Positions 36,337 through 48,487 of a stretch of DNA of 64,000 nt are shown here, in pieces. Position 1 is the stretch's first letter, and every line of letters begins with the position of its first letter. Position numbers and translations under genes: made by a program. The stretch is from the NCBI GenBank assembly GCA_037043455.1, contig JAWPHD010001140.1, forward strand, positions 1-64,000. The letters run 5' to 3'. Under the pieces are notes generated by a model that did no database searches, had not been told where the DNA came from, and saw only the letters and a list, made by a program, of their open reading frames with translations. The stretch is from Cyrtodaria siliqua. Taxonomy: Eukaryota; Mollusca; Bivalvia; Adapedonta; Hiatellidae.

Positions 36337-37057
36337 CAAAATGAAGCACGTGAAATAACCCTGCCAGCACGGTGATGACATGAAGTGTAATGTCGTTATA
36401 TGATGTTCCGGAGATAAAAACAAACCCACGGAAGCTAGGTTAGCATTTGTTGCAGTCGGATATGATAAATGCACTTTATACACGTACCAGCATAGCATGC
36501 AGTAGCAAATAACACACGCTAAAACAATTTTAATTCGTATTTTGTGGAAAACATTGAAATTTAGTTATATAAAAACATTGTTATATAGTTTATGCCAAAC
36601 GTTGATGTCGTTGATGTCTACATAATTTAAAAGTCGAATTATCCGGTATCTCACTAGAACTGATCTCCTTCCCCTTCCCACCCCACCACACACACATACA
36701 CATACACACCCCAACACCCTACAGTATCGTCCTCATTCACTGGGCTGATATACTTGTACATTAACTATCGAATACCCGTGCTCAATTAATTTGTTGTGCG
36801 GAAAAAATGATTGTCAAAGATAATTATGCACCAAATGAATAATGAAGGGGTGAACGCGAACTTTTTTCATATATATATAAATAAAGCAAAAATACCATAG
36901 CTTCGCACTGAGCTATCGTAATGTAAATTGATAAACATCTGCCGTTTAGTATACTAGAATTTATTAAGCACGCAAGGACATCGTTTCTGTGTGTGTTTGT
37001 TTTGCCCATATACTCATTCTTGAGCGCACTTTATTTGCCTAAATCATTAGTTAACTA

Positions 37058-39025
37058 TTATGGAATATCGTTTCCAGTATTCAAGTGAACCATATTCATT
37101 GAGCGAATATTCGAAGACGCCGAAGGTTCCCGAGTATTTCCGATCGAAGTCGTAAACATACTTCCGGCTGGCGTATTAGTACTTCCGGTGTTATGTACCA
37201 TTAAACTCGATGCTGTTAAACGTAAAGTTCTTGCGTCTCGTCGCATGAACGGTGCAGGAGTCAGTGGTCCACCATTTGAACCCCTTGTGCCCCTAGTTGA
37301 ATTGTCACGTCTCAGATTTGGCGTCATCATGCCCAGGGACGCGTACGCCGGCGGGGCGTCGTTGTCTAATTCAGAATATGGCGGTGGTGGCTCCATCTCT
37401 GCTGGACCTGGAATAAAAATATATTGATGGACAGATACACTAAGTTAATCAACAGTTGTATACCTTTTTAGAAGGATCTCGTAGCAAATCCAGGATTATG
37501 GTTTGGTGATTTCCGACTGTTTGTCCGCACATACGTTCAGCACCTTAAGTGGTATACAGCAATAATGTTGTGACATGTGCCACATATGTATTACTTTCTT
37601 ATTATTTGCACGATTCTTTCACATATTAATCATGTTATTTACATATGAGCTATATATGTAAATGATACATATGTGGCACATATGTACCACATATATTTTT
37701 CATGTTAAAATAATACACCTGTGCCACATATGAAATGTATACATATGTATTTCATATGAAAGTATTATGCATAAAATAAATACAGAATTTATAAAAAAAA
37801 CAAAACCCCAGAATATTGTAGAAAATGGTTTAACAACCTATTTAAGTTTTAATATTATTCAGTAAAAATATTTTCATATTTATTACATATGTGTTACTTT
37901 CATATGAAATACATATGTGAAATATATATGTGGCACATATGTAAAACATATGAATTTCATGCCTAGATATTTTTCCTGTGTAGCAGATATGGCCTAAGAC
38001 TACGCGTGTTGACCTTTTGGTTACATTTTTTTTCCTCATTTCTCAAAAACGAATTATCCGAAAGCCTTCATGTTCATTATCATTATCTAACGGTATAAGA
38101 CAAACATCATAACTCTGTCCTGTATTTTCCATTAATTATCCCCCTTTTGACTTAGATGTTTCAGTTAAAAGATAGAATTGACAACCATATTCAGAATAAC
38201 TGTTGACCAATAGCTTTTGTACTTGACAAACATATTCATCATCATTACACAACCATATGTGGACAATCACTTTAATTCCTTTATGCATTTTACCAGAATT
38301 ATTCCCCTTTTTAACTTCGATTTTCAGTTAAAATTTTAAACATAGTCATATTCCGAAATCCAACTGTCAGAAAGCTTTGAAACTTGGCGCACATGTTCAT
38401 TATCATTACACAACACACAACGTATGTGACAAGCACCACAACTCCGTCATGCATTTTATCACAATTATCCCCTTTTTTCATTAAGACTTTTGGTTAAAAC
38501 ATCGAATGTACAGTCATATTCCAAACATCTAATGACAGAACGGATGTGTTCAAGTACCACAACTCTGACATGCCTTTTACGAAAATTTCCCCCCCTTTTT
38601 ATATTAGATGTTTACGTAAAAGTTGTTATATGTAATCTTAGTATTCCGTTTTAGAAAAGCTACAACGCATGTGCAAACAACTGGCAGAGCGGTTGTGCAA
38701 TTGCAATCATATGTTATTATATTATGTTTTATCATTTAATATATAAAACAACTAATTTGAATGCCCTTTTCTTTCATTAGTGTATTTGGACGATAATACC
38801 TGAGTTGTTGACTGTGGTGTCCGTGTTTGCATGCCGGACTCGTATCCGGCGTCTACGTGTCGGTTGTCTGGTTCCCGGTCTAACGGTTCTGCTGCTGGAT
38901 CTCCGCTTGACACATTCCTGCCATTTAAAGAAGATGAAGAAGGCACAAGCCACGCCCGAGCCGACACCTACTATTGCTATGGTTACGATAAGCCCGATTA
39001 GGACGGCATCCGAGTCTGTTGCCAT
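37058..39025 (-). CDS. Single-pass membrane protein with two PPxY motifs
   Basis: Coding exon 1 is 39025-38800 (226 nt; donor CAG|GTATTA) and exon 2 is 37407-37058 (acceptor TTTTTATTCCAG). Joining G with GT gives Gly and keeps the frame open to TAA, 191 residues in all. An acceptor (CTACTTGTAG, exon start 39037) lies 12 nt upstream of the ATG with an in-frame TGA just before it, so a 5' non-coding exon lies further upstream. The protein has a short N-terminus (MATDSDAV), a hydrophobic helix at about residues 8-34, a strongly basic juxtamembrane tail (RRRRIRVR) and, in exon 2, PPPPYSEL and APPAYASL. PPxY motifs bind WW domains of NEDD4-family ubiquitin ligases, so a membrane adaptor or trafficking role is likely; the family is not identified. 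An AATAAA on this strand lies ~25 nt after the stop. Confidence 0.8.
37408..38799 (-). other. Intron of the PPxY gene, with CATATG-rich cluster
   Basis: 1392-bp GT-AG intron. At 37570-37955 CATATG palindromes are very dense, including the 19-nt palindrome ACATATGTGGCACATATGT (37667-37685) and near copies at ~37573 and ~37925. The remainder (37960-38740) has loosely repeated ~100-bp units with TTCATTATCATTA and TCCCCTTTT. Confidence 0.7.
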
Positions 39026-39096
39026 TCATATAGTCTCCTACAAGTAGCAACAGTTATTGTATGCAATATGGAAACATATTAGATATTTGTATGATT

Positions 39097-39370
39097 GACT
39101 GACTGACTGACTGACTGACTGACTGACTGACTGACTGACTGACTGACTGACTGACTGACTGACTGACTGAATAAATGAAATGAAATGAATGAATGAATGA
39201 ATAAATTATGTTTTACGTCATTTTCAGCACAATTTAGGCTGTATATGACAGTCGATATTTAGGAGTCGACACTTTCTCACTTACAAGTCGAACACCCAGT
39301 GGGATTCGAACCCGCAGCGATGAGAGTCAAGACGGTTTCAAACGCAGCGTCTTCACCATCCCGGCCACGG
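39097..39370 (-). mobile_element. tRNA-Ser-like SINE with expanded tail
   Basis: Minus-strand head CCGTGGCCGGGATGGTGAAG (box A) and GGGTTCGAATCCC (box B), with an anticodon-like TTTGAAA loop. The 3' tail has grown into (CATT)n and then ~75 bases of (CAGT)n (39097-39170). ATGATT flanks both sides (39091-39096, 39371-39376), a possible target duplication. It lies just upstream of the PPxY gene's first visible exon, on the same strand. Confidence 0.78.
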
Positions 39371-39376
39371 ATGATT

Positions 39377-40065
39377 AGAGATATTAAAAGAACACAACCA
39401 ATTAACGTTTAATTGATTTAACTTAACATGGATTTCGTATATGTAAATATATAAATGTGTTTAATTCAAATCGTGTAATAGGACAAATAGACTACACGCT
39501 TTTATAATTTGTTTTAATTTATATTTATATGAGTTATGTAGTTCTGTACATATTCGATTTGCAGTAAAACTATTGTTCACAATCTTTCTTAATACACTAG
39601 ATGACACGTATACGTACCCCGATTTTAAATGCTATAAAGCATTTATTGTTCATCATAATTTGCTCAAATTTTGAACAATCTTTAAAGCAGTGACTGAATG
39701 TAACCCGAATATCAAATTGATGATTTATTTTAAATAATAAATAAATGTTTACTTGTAAGTGTCGTCTTATGGAATGTAGACATATCCAATATTTCAATAA
39801 AAGCTCTAACACGTGGTTGTTTGCTTGTGAAATAATTATGATCGTTGCCTTTGTTGATAAACTAGGTAACTTTGATTTTGCTAAAAGATTTATCAACGTG
39901 TTTGAAATAAAAGAAAATCTGTTGGACATACCTGTGATTGACTTACCAGTAAGATGGACGTTGAAAGATATTCCAACATCCATGCATAGAGCGTTTGCAC
40001 ACATGAAACCAATACTTGCGAAAGAATACGAGTGTTATGTCCCTGAAAATACGCAGAGTTTATAA
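39377..40065. other. Unassigned; 106-codon plus-strand frame of unknown nature
   Basis: A plus-strand frame (39745-40065) ends in VRWTLKDIPTSMHRAFAHMK and a C-terminus that runs into the tandem repeats. A minus-strand frame overlaps it. No domain is recognised and no splice partner was found. Confidence 0.25.
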
Positions 40066-40640
40066 AGTAGCTCTTACAACGCAGAGTTTATAAGGTAGCT
40101 CTTACAACGCAGTTTATTATGGAAGAATGTGTAATGTCTCGCCAATAACGCAGAAATTATGATGTCCCTACAAAAACGTAGAGTTTATTACTTTTCCTCC
40201 AACAATGCGCAGTTAAGTCTCTCACACAATCCAGAATCTTCATCAACTCAGAGTTTTTCTCTCTATGAGGTATTTCCAAAAACGCAGACTTTATCATGTC
40301 TCTTCAACAGCGCATAATTGATCCTGTCCCTCCAACAACTTAAAATGTAAATATGCCTCTCCAACAACGCCTGCCTTATTATGTCTCTCCAAACCACAGA
40401 ATGTATAGAGTTTCTCCAACAAGGGGGAACGCAGAACGTAGCCCGGAACTTACAGACAATGCAGACAATGCAGACCTAATTATGTATCTCCAACAAGGCG
40501 GAACGCAGAACGTAGCACGGAACTTACGGACAATGCAGACCTAATTATGTATCTCCAACAAGGCGGAACGCAGAACGTAGCACGGAACTTACGGACAATG
40601 CAGACCTAATTATGTATCTCCAACAAGGTAGCATTATTAT
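40050..40640. repeat. Degenerate AACGCAGAGTTTAT array and 65-bp tandem repeat
   Basis: Left part: irregular ~30-35 bp units of (C)AACGCAGAxTTTATxATGTC. Right part (40406-40630): three near-identical 65-bp units with GCAGACCTAATTATGTATC, at 40470, 40535 and 40600. Confidence 0.85.
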
Positions 40641-41079
40641 ACCGCATACTTTTGAGAAACATTTCTTGCATCCGTCTGTAAAGTTAGTTAGACTTATAGG
40701 TATGTTTTTCAGGTTGTTTACAGGCACGTGAGTGAAGCGGATTAATAGATCGGGATCAAAAGATTATATAAAGAAAAACTGCCTGCTTAAATATAGACTA
40801 ATCGGATTTGTCGGTTTGTAGCCAAATTAATGACCTTTTGCAGTTGTTTTGAAGGAATGCTTCGGTGTTCTTTATGCAACATACAGAACTAGGTTTCTGT
40901 GTTAAAATTTTAGAATTGATAATTAGTGAATATAATTTTTGTTTGTTTTAAATCTGAGTGTCTTTATTTCCAAACTCTTTGAGATGGGTGCTAAATTGCT
41001 TGATAATAGTAATTATTGTCCAAAACACATTTTTGTTACAAAAATACAATTATACTATTATACGATTATTATAATCGTA

Positions 41080-41945
41080 AGTTTCTACGAGCCACAAAGA
41101 CCAAGAAGTTAGTTTCACCGATTTATGGACCGAGTCCTATTAATGTAGCCGCATTACAAACATATTTAGCCCTATATCCAAACAGACATGATGCCGAATT
41201 ACTAGTTGATGGATTCATTAAACTTAAATATCCTGGTTCTTGGAATGTTGACGGAAAAGTTGAATTAGGGAGAATGAATGGACTGTTTGATTCCCTTTCT
41301 TTAGATAATCTTACGATATCTCCAGTTGATGTAGTTCCCAAATCGGATGGTTCTTAGCGTTTTATAACTCATTTGTCTTACCCAGAGGGTAGTAGTGTAA
41401 TGAAGGTCTGTTTATAGTTCAATAATCATCATTTGACAAGGTGGTAGAAATGAGTTTTCATCTTGGTAAATTTACCTTAATGGCAAAAGGGATATTAAAT
41501 CTGCATTTCGATTACTACCTATACATCCAGGTGATTTCCATTTGTTAGGTTTGTAAGTTGGAGAACAGTTTTACAGACACATATTTGCCTGTGGGTTTCT
41601 TGTGCTCAGTTTGAACAATTGTCTACATTGCTTTCTTTCAGCCTATGACACACTCGACCATTGTCTTGATGACTTTATCTTTACTGACAAATGTATTACA
41701 TTAGTTTCAACTTTTACTCAAGTGTGTTTTCTGAAGACAAATCAGCTGGTTCTACAACTTATTTGGGTTGTTTAGGGTTGAAAATTAATTCAGATAAAAT
41801 GATCATTCGCATAAAAATCAAAAAAATGGTTCTAAATAGTTTTCTTCTCAAGAAAAATGTCACTCTCGGGGAACTTCAGTCGTTGACTTTTGTATTGTCA
41901 ACCCGTTTTGTGTTTGTGACGCCATATGCCTTTATTCTTTATTAA
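41080..41945 (+). pseudogene. DIRS/Ngaro-like reverse transcriptase remnant
   Basis: The frame to 41357 encodes VSPIYGPSPINVAALQTYL, LLVDGFIKLKYPG and LTISPVDVVPKSDGS, then a stop. Translation beyond it continues RFITHLSYPEGSSV. Further fragments give MAKxDIKSAFRLLPIHPGDF and, near the catalytic region, CLDDFIFT in the place of the YLDDF loop, then VTLGELQSL. This order (INVxxLxxYL, VVPK, HLSYPxGSSVN, DIKSAFRxxPI, LDDF) is that of DIRS/Ngaro-type reverse transcriptases. Stops and frame changes make it non-functional. Confidence 0.72.
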
Positions 41946-42179
41946 CATTGCCATTCATGTTTGTCGTTTTGCGTGTTTTGGGGTTTACTGTGTTCTGTGA
42001 AAGCTGCAAACACAATTTGTAGCATGGCTGTCATTGGATGGTTTATTTTATTCAACTGCACACCTGTACATTTCTTCCACTGGTTTCCAATGTATGTTAT
42101 GAATGTGAACGATGTGGCTAACAATTTCTTATTAGAGAAAGTATTGGAAGGTTTTTGAAGGGTTGGGAAAAACGGGATA

Positions 42180-42420
42180 CCCGTTTACCAATTACAACGG
42201 CTATATTGTCCTCACCCGTTTACCAATTACAACGCAATTACAACGGCTATATTGTCCTCACCCGTTTACCAATTACAACGGCTATATTGTCCTCACCCGT
42301 TTACTTGTCCTCACCCGTTTACCAATTACAACGGCTATATTGTCCTCACCCGTTTACCAATTACAACGGCTATATTGTCCTCACCCGTTTACCAATTACA
42401 ACGGCTATATTGTCCTCAAT
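42180..42420. repeat. 35-bp minisatellite, ~7 copies
   Basis: Unit CCGTTTACCAATTACAACGG plus CTATATTGTCCTCAC, with two truncated units. It lies between the RT part and the C-terminal part of the DIRS-like remnant. Overlapping plus-strand frames are period artefacts. Confidence 0.95.
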
Positions 42421-42549
42421 ACTAGCACCATTGCATGCAGTTTGCACAAACTTGTACAAGTCTACATTGTTTAGCACGGCCTTTACAGTGGCTTTTGGTG
42501 CTGTGTTTTTAGTGTTGGAGAACTAATGGTTGCCAAAGTTTGGGCTATT

Positions 42550-43600
42550 GTTTAGCAATGAAGATACAAGCTAGAATTCCCAGAATTTGTCTCTTTCTGT
42601 GCACGTAAGGTATGAAAATCATATCAGTTGGGTCTCAGCACCATTTTGAAATTCGAAAGATCTGGTGGTGCCGTGTGTCAAACACAGGCCACTTTCTGAG
42701 GATTCGGACGCGTTTTCAGTTGTTCTTAAGACATCATTAACCTCTCTTGGTGGAGAAAGGAGTTTTAGATGGCGTTTGGAGGCGTACCGAGCTTATGTTA
42801 GTTGGCCAGTGCCTGCCTTCCCATGTTTGTCAGGTTAGCAGAGACCTTTCCGGATGTACCCATTCTGACTAGTTAATTTAGATAATCACGCGCGCTGGTG
42901 TCTTGGTTCATTCATTGTCAGAAAGGAGTTGGCGCGTAGAAGACCTGAAGGAGTCAATTTAGAACCTGCACGTGTTAATGCTTCACTATACACTATATAT
43001 GGTGGATTGTGTCTGCTAAGTGTGCAGGGTAAAATTAAGTACCTGCTGAATTATGGATAAGCCCATCGAACATTTTACTGCATTTTGAGGGGAATGATTT
43101 GGGGAAAATGACCATTGAAGGTTATTGGAAAGCATGTAAAGCTTTTGACGAAATATTTAAGGATCAATTTACCCAATGTTATTGTTATTTGGGTTCAACT
43201 GCGTCCCAGTCTTTCTTGGCTTTACTCAAAGAATCTAGACATTTAGGCAAATAATGAGTGTATTGATGTGAATGGCGTACATCTGACAGATATTGGGGAT
43301 AATTTATTTCTGGATCAGTTAGCAGCTGGTTTAGAATTCTTCATTGTAAGGGAATACATATTTTGATACCTAAGTTGTTTTAGGCGTGGCTGTTTGGTTG
43401 TTTATCTTATATATGCGTTCTTCGCTGCTGCCAAAAACTGTTGCCCTATTTGTGGCGGTGGGCGGGAGCCTGGTGACTTGGTGTGCCCAGTTCATATGGC
43501 GGTCAGCGAAGGTGTGAAAGGAAGGACACAGACGTTTAATGTTAACTGTATTCCCTCCTGGCTACCCCGAGATTGAATTGGATTTAAACATAAATAACGT
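42550..43600 (+). pseudogene. 3' part of the DIRS/Ngaro-like remnant
   Basis: Broken frames include ILLHFEGNDLGKMTI and, further on, VNGVHLTDIGDNLFLDQLAAGL. The GND plus GVHL...GN pattern recalls the SGNH-hydrolase-like domain carried by some Ngaro/DIRS elements, where it follows RT. A CPICGGGREPGDLVCPVH stretch lies near 43440-43500. Several stops and frameshifts. Split-repeat termini and a tyrosine recombinase were not identified. Confidence 0.5.
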
Positions 43601-44230
43601 ACACATATGCTGGCCGTACGAATTGCTAAAACATTTGAATTGATTGAAAACCCATGGAATTGTAATCATTCTTAAAGATTAAATGTGCTTAACAAAAAAG
43701 TTACTTTAAAAATGAGCATGACATTTAATTTGGTGCAGATGTATTATTTAATATTCAGTTTGCTTTACTGCGTATTGTTTTCTACTGTTAGAGCTTGCCA
43801 TAATGGTCTTTTGTGCGTACGGCAGCTCAATTTGAAGGCTTTTTTTTTTTAAATATTTGCCAATTTATTAGCCAAATGTAATAGAACTATACATGGGTTA
43901 TTGTGTTGTTAAAGACATCACACCAGAATCAAAAGATCACGGACATTTTACAGCTAGAGACGATCACAAACTTGTTAATCCTCTTCTGTGGAAAATATTT
44001 ATTGAGGCCCTGACATAATTTTATATAAGACTACAATGTGCAATGTTTCTTACAATTGCTAAATGTTCATTTTACTGTTTCGAATAGAAACATTTAAATA
44101 TGGCAGATTAAAAAGGTAAAATCTGCAAATTCAATTTATTTTATTATAACAAATATGTATAGACTGAAATAATACACAATAAACAACATTACAAACATGA
44201 CAAAATATCCTTTCTAGTCCCAAATATGTC
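43600..44230. other. No feature seen
   Basis: AT-rich spacer between two transposon-derived segments. Confidence 0.4.
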
Positions 44231-44236
44231 CCATGT

Positions 44237-44640
44237 ATGGTATTTTCTCTAAATTGGGATCCAGCATCCAGATGTAAAACAGATACAAATTATGAGCCAA
44301 GTCGTATTATCATAACAGACCTTTTTGCAAAACAGCTTTTATTATCGACAATCAAAAGTTTTGACGTTTACAAAACTCCCCAGAAGTACATTTTCAGTAT
44401 GGACTCTTATGTAGTGGAATCTTTTAATATCACACTAAACATTTTTCACGACAAAAGGATAGGTTCTTGTGGTGATATACAGTATATTTTAAAAACAAAC
44501 TTAGCTGTGTGTCATTGGAATGAAAACATTAGTTTGGACAACTCACGTCGATCATCCTATGGATACCGAAATCGAATTTGTTAAGATGGGTCAGTTTATT
44601 GTTCAAAGACTGTATTTGGAGACCATTTTAGAAGACCCAA
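44237..44640 (+). pseudogene. Transposon-derived reading-frame fragment
   Basis: 115-codon frame with YVVESFNITLNIFHDKRI, GDIQYILKTNLAVCHWNENI, then a frameshift into a second frame encoding SIWIPKSN-like residues. The FHDKRI...CHWNEN block resembles repeated mollusc proteins annotated as uncharacterised or transposase-like; this is recall, not a search. A fragment with a frameshift and no start region. Confidence 0.45.
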
Positions 44641-45190
44641 TTAATGTAAGTTTACACATAATTATTATTAAATTAACAATATAATATATAATATATGTTG
44701 TCTTAAACTTAACCAAAATCAAAACTATAAATACTGAAATTATTTCATGCTGGTAGTGTTACACATGACATTTAGAAATAATTAAATCGGATTTAAAATT
44801 GTTTGTCGGGGCCTCATAATATAACAGTACATACCAATCTCCAATTTTGCATGAAATTCTCGTACTTGTCACAATGCATGAAAAAAACAATCATAATTAT
44901 GCCCCCACTATTTCTATAGGATGGATTAGGCTGGTGTGATGTCTTTAAGTTAGGGCTCTACAATAACAATTGTGCATACTCCTGCTTATGTACTTGGCGG
45001 CAAATGCCCACATTGGTGGGCAGTTCATGTCATTTGGAAATTTGCTTTGCAGACTATAGACATCGTTTATAGTTACATATACGATTGCGTAAGTTTAAGA
45101 ATAAAAGTTAGCCCCATCGCCCTCTCATTGCTTTGATGTAACTATATACCAGTTAACTAGTATTCTATATTTACACGGAACTGTTGATCT
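44640..45190. other. No feature seen
   Basis: AT-rich spacer without a supported gene, RNA or repeat. Confidence 0.4.
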
Positions 45191-45425
45191 TTTCAGTCTT
45201 TCAGATACTGGCGTGGTAGGACCATCCTTTTGTCTTCTACGCCATGAACTTTTGTATATAAGGAGGTGATTCATGGATGTGTGTAACATCAGTGGATTAG
45301 CTTCGATGGAGTTCGGGCAATTTACAGGAATCAGGTCCTACAACGCCAGCAGAATCCATGGTCTACTGCGTTGCCATGTCTACTGAGTTTATTAAACATG
45401 TCTTGCTGCATCCGCTCCATATTGT
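45190..45425 (+). promoter_or_regulatory. Possible retroelement terminal/promoter-like segment
   Basis: Contains TTTGTATATAAGGAGG (TATA-like, ~45250) and ~150 nt later GAGTTTATTAAACATG. GC content is higher than its flanks. It could be a solo terminal repeat of a retroelement, but no second copy was found in the window. Confidence 0.2.
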
Positions 45426-45716
45426 CTTTTTTTTTATTTCAAGTCGTACAATATGAGGTAAATATTAGTATTTGAATAATGAGTATAGCCCGTGAATGTT
45501 GTTTTGTATTTCAAGTCATACAATATTAGATAAATATTTGTATTGAATAATGAGTACAGCCCGTGAATGGTTTGAAAAAGTTATGTTTGAGTTGACCAAA
45601 TAAATCTTAAATATTAATACAATGTATATGCGGGTCATGATCATATCCTGAACAACGCTTGTTCCAGCCAAAAACATTTTTTTTATTTTCAGCCACAATT
45701 TAAATTTAAGCGAAAT

Positions 45717-45835
45717 CAGTTGTATATCAGTTGTATATCAGTTGTATATCAGTCGTATATCAGATGTATATCAGTCGTATATCAGTTGTATAAATCAGTT
45801 GTATATATCAGTTGTATATCAGTTGTATAAATATA
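45717..45835. repeat. 11-bp minisatellite (CAGTTGTATAT)n
   Basis: About ten copies of TCAGTTGTATA with C/A/T variants and two units expanded by a few bases. Confidence 0.93.
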
Positions 45836-45949
45836 AATTTTGTGTGAGAAAGTTGTTTTTGTGATGACAATAGGCTAAGAGGGGTGTCTAAATCCTCAGC
45901 GACATTTTTGTCACTGATCGTTTCAAGGCGGTAGCACTTTTGTCAACCC

Positions 45950-46970
45950 GTTTGTGTTTGTGATGTCATATGTCATTGCTTAGTTGGGGGGTAGGGGAGG
46001 GGTGACTATACGTTTGCTCCCCACCCGTCCGTCAGTCCGTCATTCTGTCCGTCCCAAAAATATGGATCCTGCGATATCGAGAAAAGTATTTAAATATCTT
46101 TTATGAAACTTGACATGGTGGTAGTGGGCAATGAGGGGATTAGACACTTTATTTTATTTTGTTGATCTGACAAAAAATATGGTTCAGTCTATAGCAGCGG
46201 AAATAGTAAAAATACACAAAATATATGGACCCTTTGATAACAAAATAAATGGTCAAGCAAGTTTAATGAAAATTTGTGTGTAGGTAAAAAGAAGCGAAGA
46301 GATCATGCAGATCATTTCGCTTTATTTATTTGTCACAAATTGTGGTTGCTATGGCAACAGAACTTGTTAAAAATACATAAAATACACTGTTACTAAATAC
46401 AGAAAAAATGGTTTCCGCTCAATAACTTTAGTTAGAAATGAGATACTGGAAAGAAACTTTATGAGGTAGCTTATATAAACAGGAAGCTTGGGATTGTATT
46501 TGGGAGCACTGGATTTAAGGTCACTTTTACTAAAAATAGAAAAATGGTTTCCGTTAAATAACTTTAGTTAGGAATTACCTTTTGTCCCGAAACTTGGTGC
46601 GTAGGTAGCTTATATGGAAGAAAGCTTTGGATTGCATTTGGGGTCACTGAGATTAAGGTCGAGGTCACTGTTACTAAAAATAGAAAAATGATTTCCACTC
46701 AATAACTTCACTTGGAATGAGATATTGTAATGAAACTTTATGGGTAGGTAGCTTATTTGAAAAGAAAGCTTGGGATTGCATTTGGTTCACTGGGTTCAAG
46801 GTCAAGTTCACTGTTACTAAAATTAGAACAACTGTTTCTGGTCATTAACTTTACCTAGGAATGAGATATTGGCCTGAAACTTGGTGTGAAGGTGGCTTAT
46901 ATGAAAAGCAAGTTTGGGATTGCATTTATGGTCAAGGTCACTGTTGGCAACACAATGCCTGGTAGGGGAC
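45950..46970 (+). repeat. ~140-bp tandem array, bivalve family D core
   Basis: Starts with CCGTCCGTCAGTCCGTC and has about four units anchored on ACTxTTACTAAAAATAGAAAA followed by CAATAACTTxAxTTAGGAAT. The reverse complement of the same unit is found at 59.15-59.33 kb next to an ACAAGAGGCTCAAGAGGGCC end, so it is probably the core of another hairpin-ended element. Confidence 0.75.
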
Positions 46971-48487
46971 GTGTATTGCTCTGCAATTCTTGAGCATCTT
47001 GTTAACATTGTTTTAATGTGTGTTGTTAATTAACTGAGTTCTGTGAAGGCTAATTTTCCTGCTCGACTTTTATACCTACTTCGATAGGGCATTTTCAATT
47101 CATCAGCAATTAAAATATCCCGAACTACTTTGACTAACTAAAGTTATTTGAGATTTCTTAAGTTTTGACTCTTATATATGTATCGCTCAACCGTTTTTCA
47201 AAACTATAAGGTTTTTACTTTACCACTAAAATGTCCAGTTCCAATGATATATAATTTATGTACATATTATTAAAATTACGAATGTTACGGCTTGAAACCC
47301 TTTGACGGAAACAAGTGCCTCGATAATACATGTGGGTCAGATCCTTAGCATTTCGTATGCTCGTAGATTATATCCTTTATAATATGCACAATGCATGTGT
47401 TTCAGATCCTGACTACGACACCTAATACATGGCAAATGAAAACAGAGAAAACACATATTCAGGTTCTGAAAATACTTAATACACTAAATCATATCTATCA
47501 AACCGAATATAGCTGATGATATATGAAAATGTCAAAGATCCTAAAAATGCACAAAACACTTGGATCAGCCCATTCTTGATCTTGAAAACAATACATGATA
47601 CACGAGCTTTTTAAGCTAACGTGTAAAATTAATTTAATGATAAATGGACATTAAATGGAAGGGCAGTCTTCTGAAATAGCGTTTTTGGATGATCAATATT
47701 TTCACTAAACATTGTACACAATTCTACAATAATGTGTTGAATATGAAATTTAAACACTGAAGGACTAGGATTTGTAAAAACATATGAAAACATATTAATA
47801 CTATGAGAATAATTACGACATTTAAAAGATATTATAAAATTTCTGTAAACAAAATGAAGAAAATCAGTGTTATTTCTGCTAAAATTAAGGGATATGCATT
47901 CACTCATATCTGGTTTGCAGCAAGACCTTTCCGAATTCTCGACATTCATTTTCATGGATTATGGGCGAATAACAACAGATGACGTACAATAAAATTTAAA
48001 AGCATAGAATTATTCAAATAATTTTTACAACGTTTTGTAACAAGGGCCTTTTCAGAGATGCCAGTATCCAAAAGGTGTGGTAGGGGGAGGTAATTCAGGG
48101 GTATAAATAACCGGAAAGTTTTCATTTTTGTTGTGGAATTTAATAGAACGAACCAAGTAGTACTATAAATACACTACTTTATCTCAGTGTAATATCCAGT
48201 TCAAAGGATATATGTCTAGTGACAGAACTTTTTGAAGCACCCTCGTACACGTGGATCAGATTCTACATTATCTAATACACTAAAATCATACATGTCAGAT
48301 CTAGAAAATGATCTTAATTCACGTGACCATGAATTACGTAATACACATGAGTACATAAAACACACTAATAATATACAATTCGCTACATGATCCCGACTTT
48401 CAACTCAGTGTTCGATCTAACCTCACTCAGTTATGCAAATTGTGAAAATACTGTTTTGTGTAGAATTTAATTCTGCCATGTCCGTTT
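46970..48487. other. No gene seen
   Basis: AT-rich; loosely repeated phrases (ATACATGxxAxATC, AATACACTAAATCATA) suggest an old degenerate repeat. Presumably 3' flank or UTR of the gene that ends at 48488. Confidence 0.35.

Noticed and set aside
42155..42526. 123- and 103-codon plus-strand frames with repeated LPITTAILSSPVYQ-like residues
   Set aside because: Period artefact of the 35-bp minisatellite inside the dead DIRS-like element.
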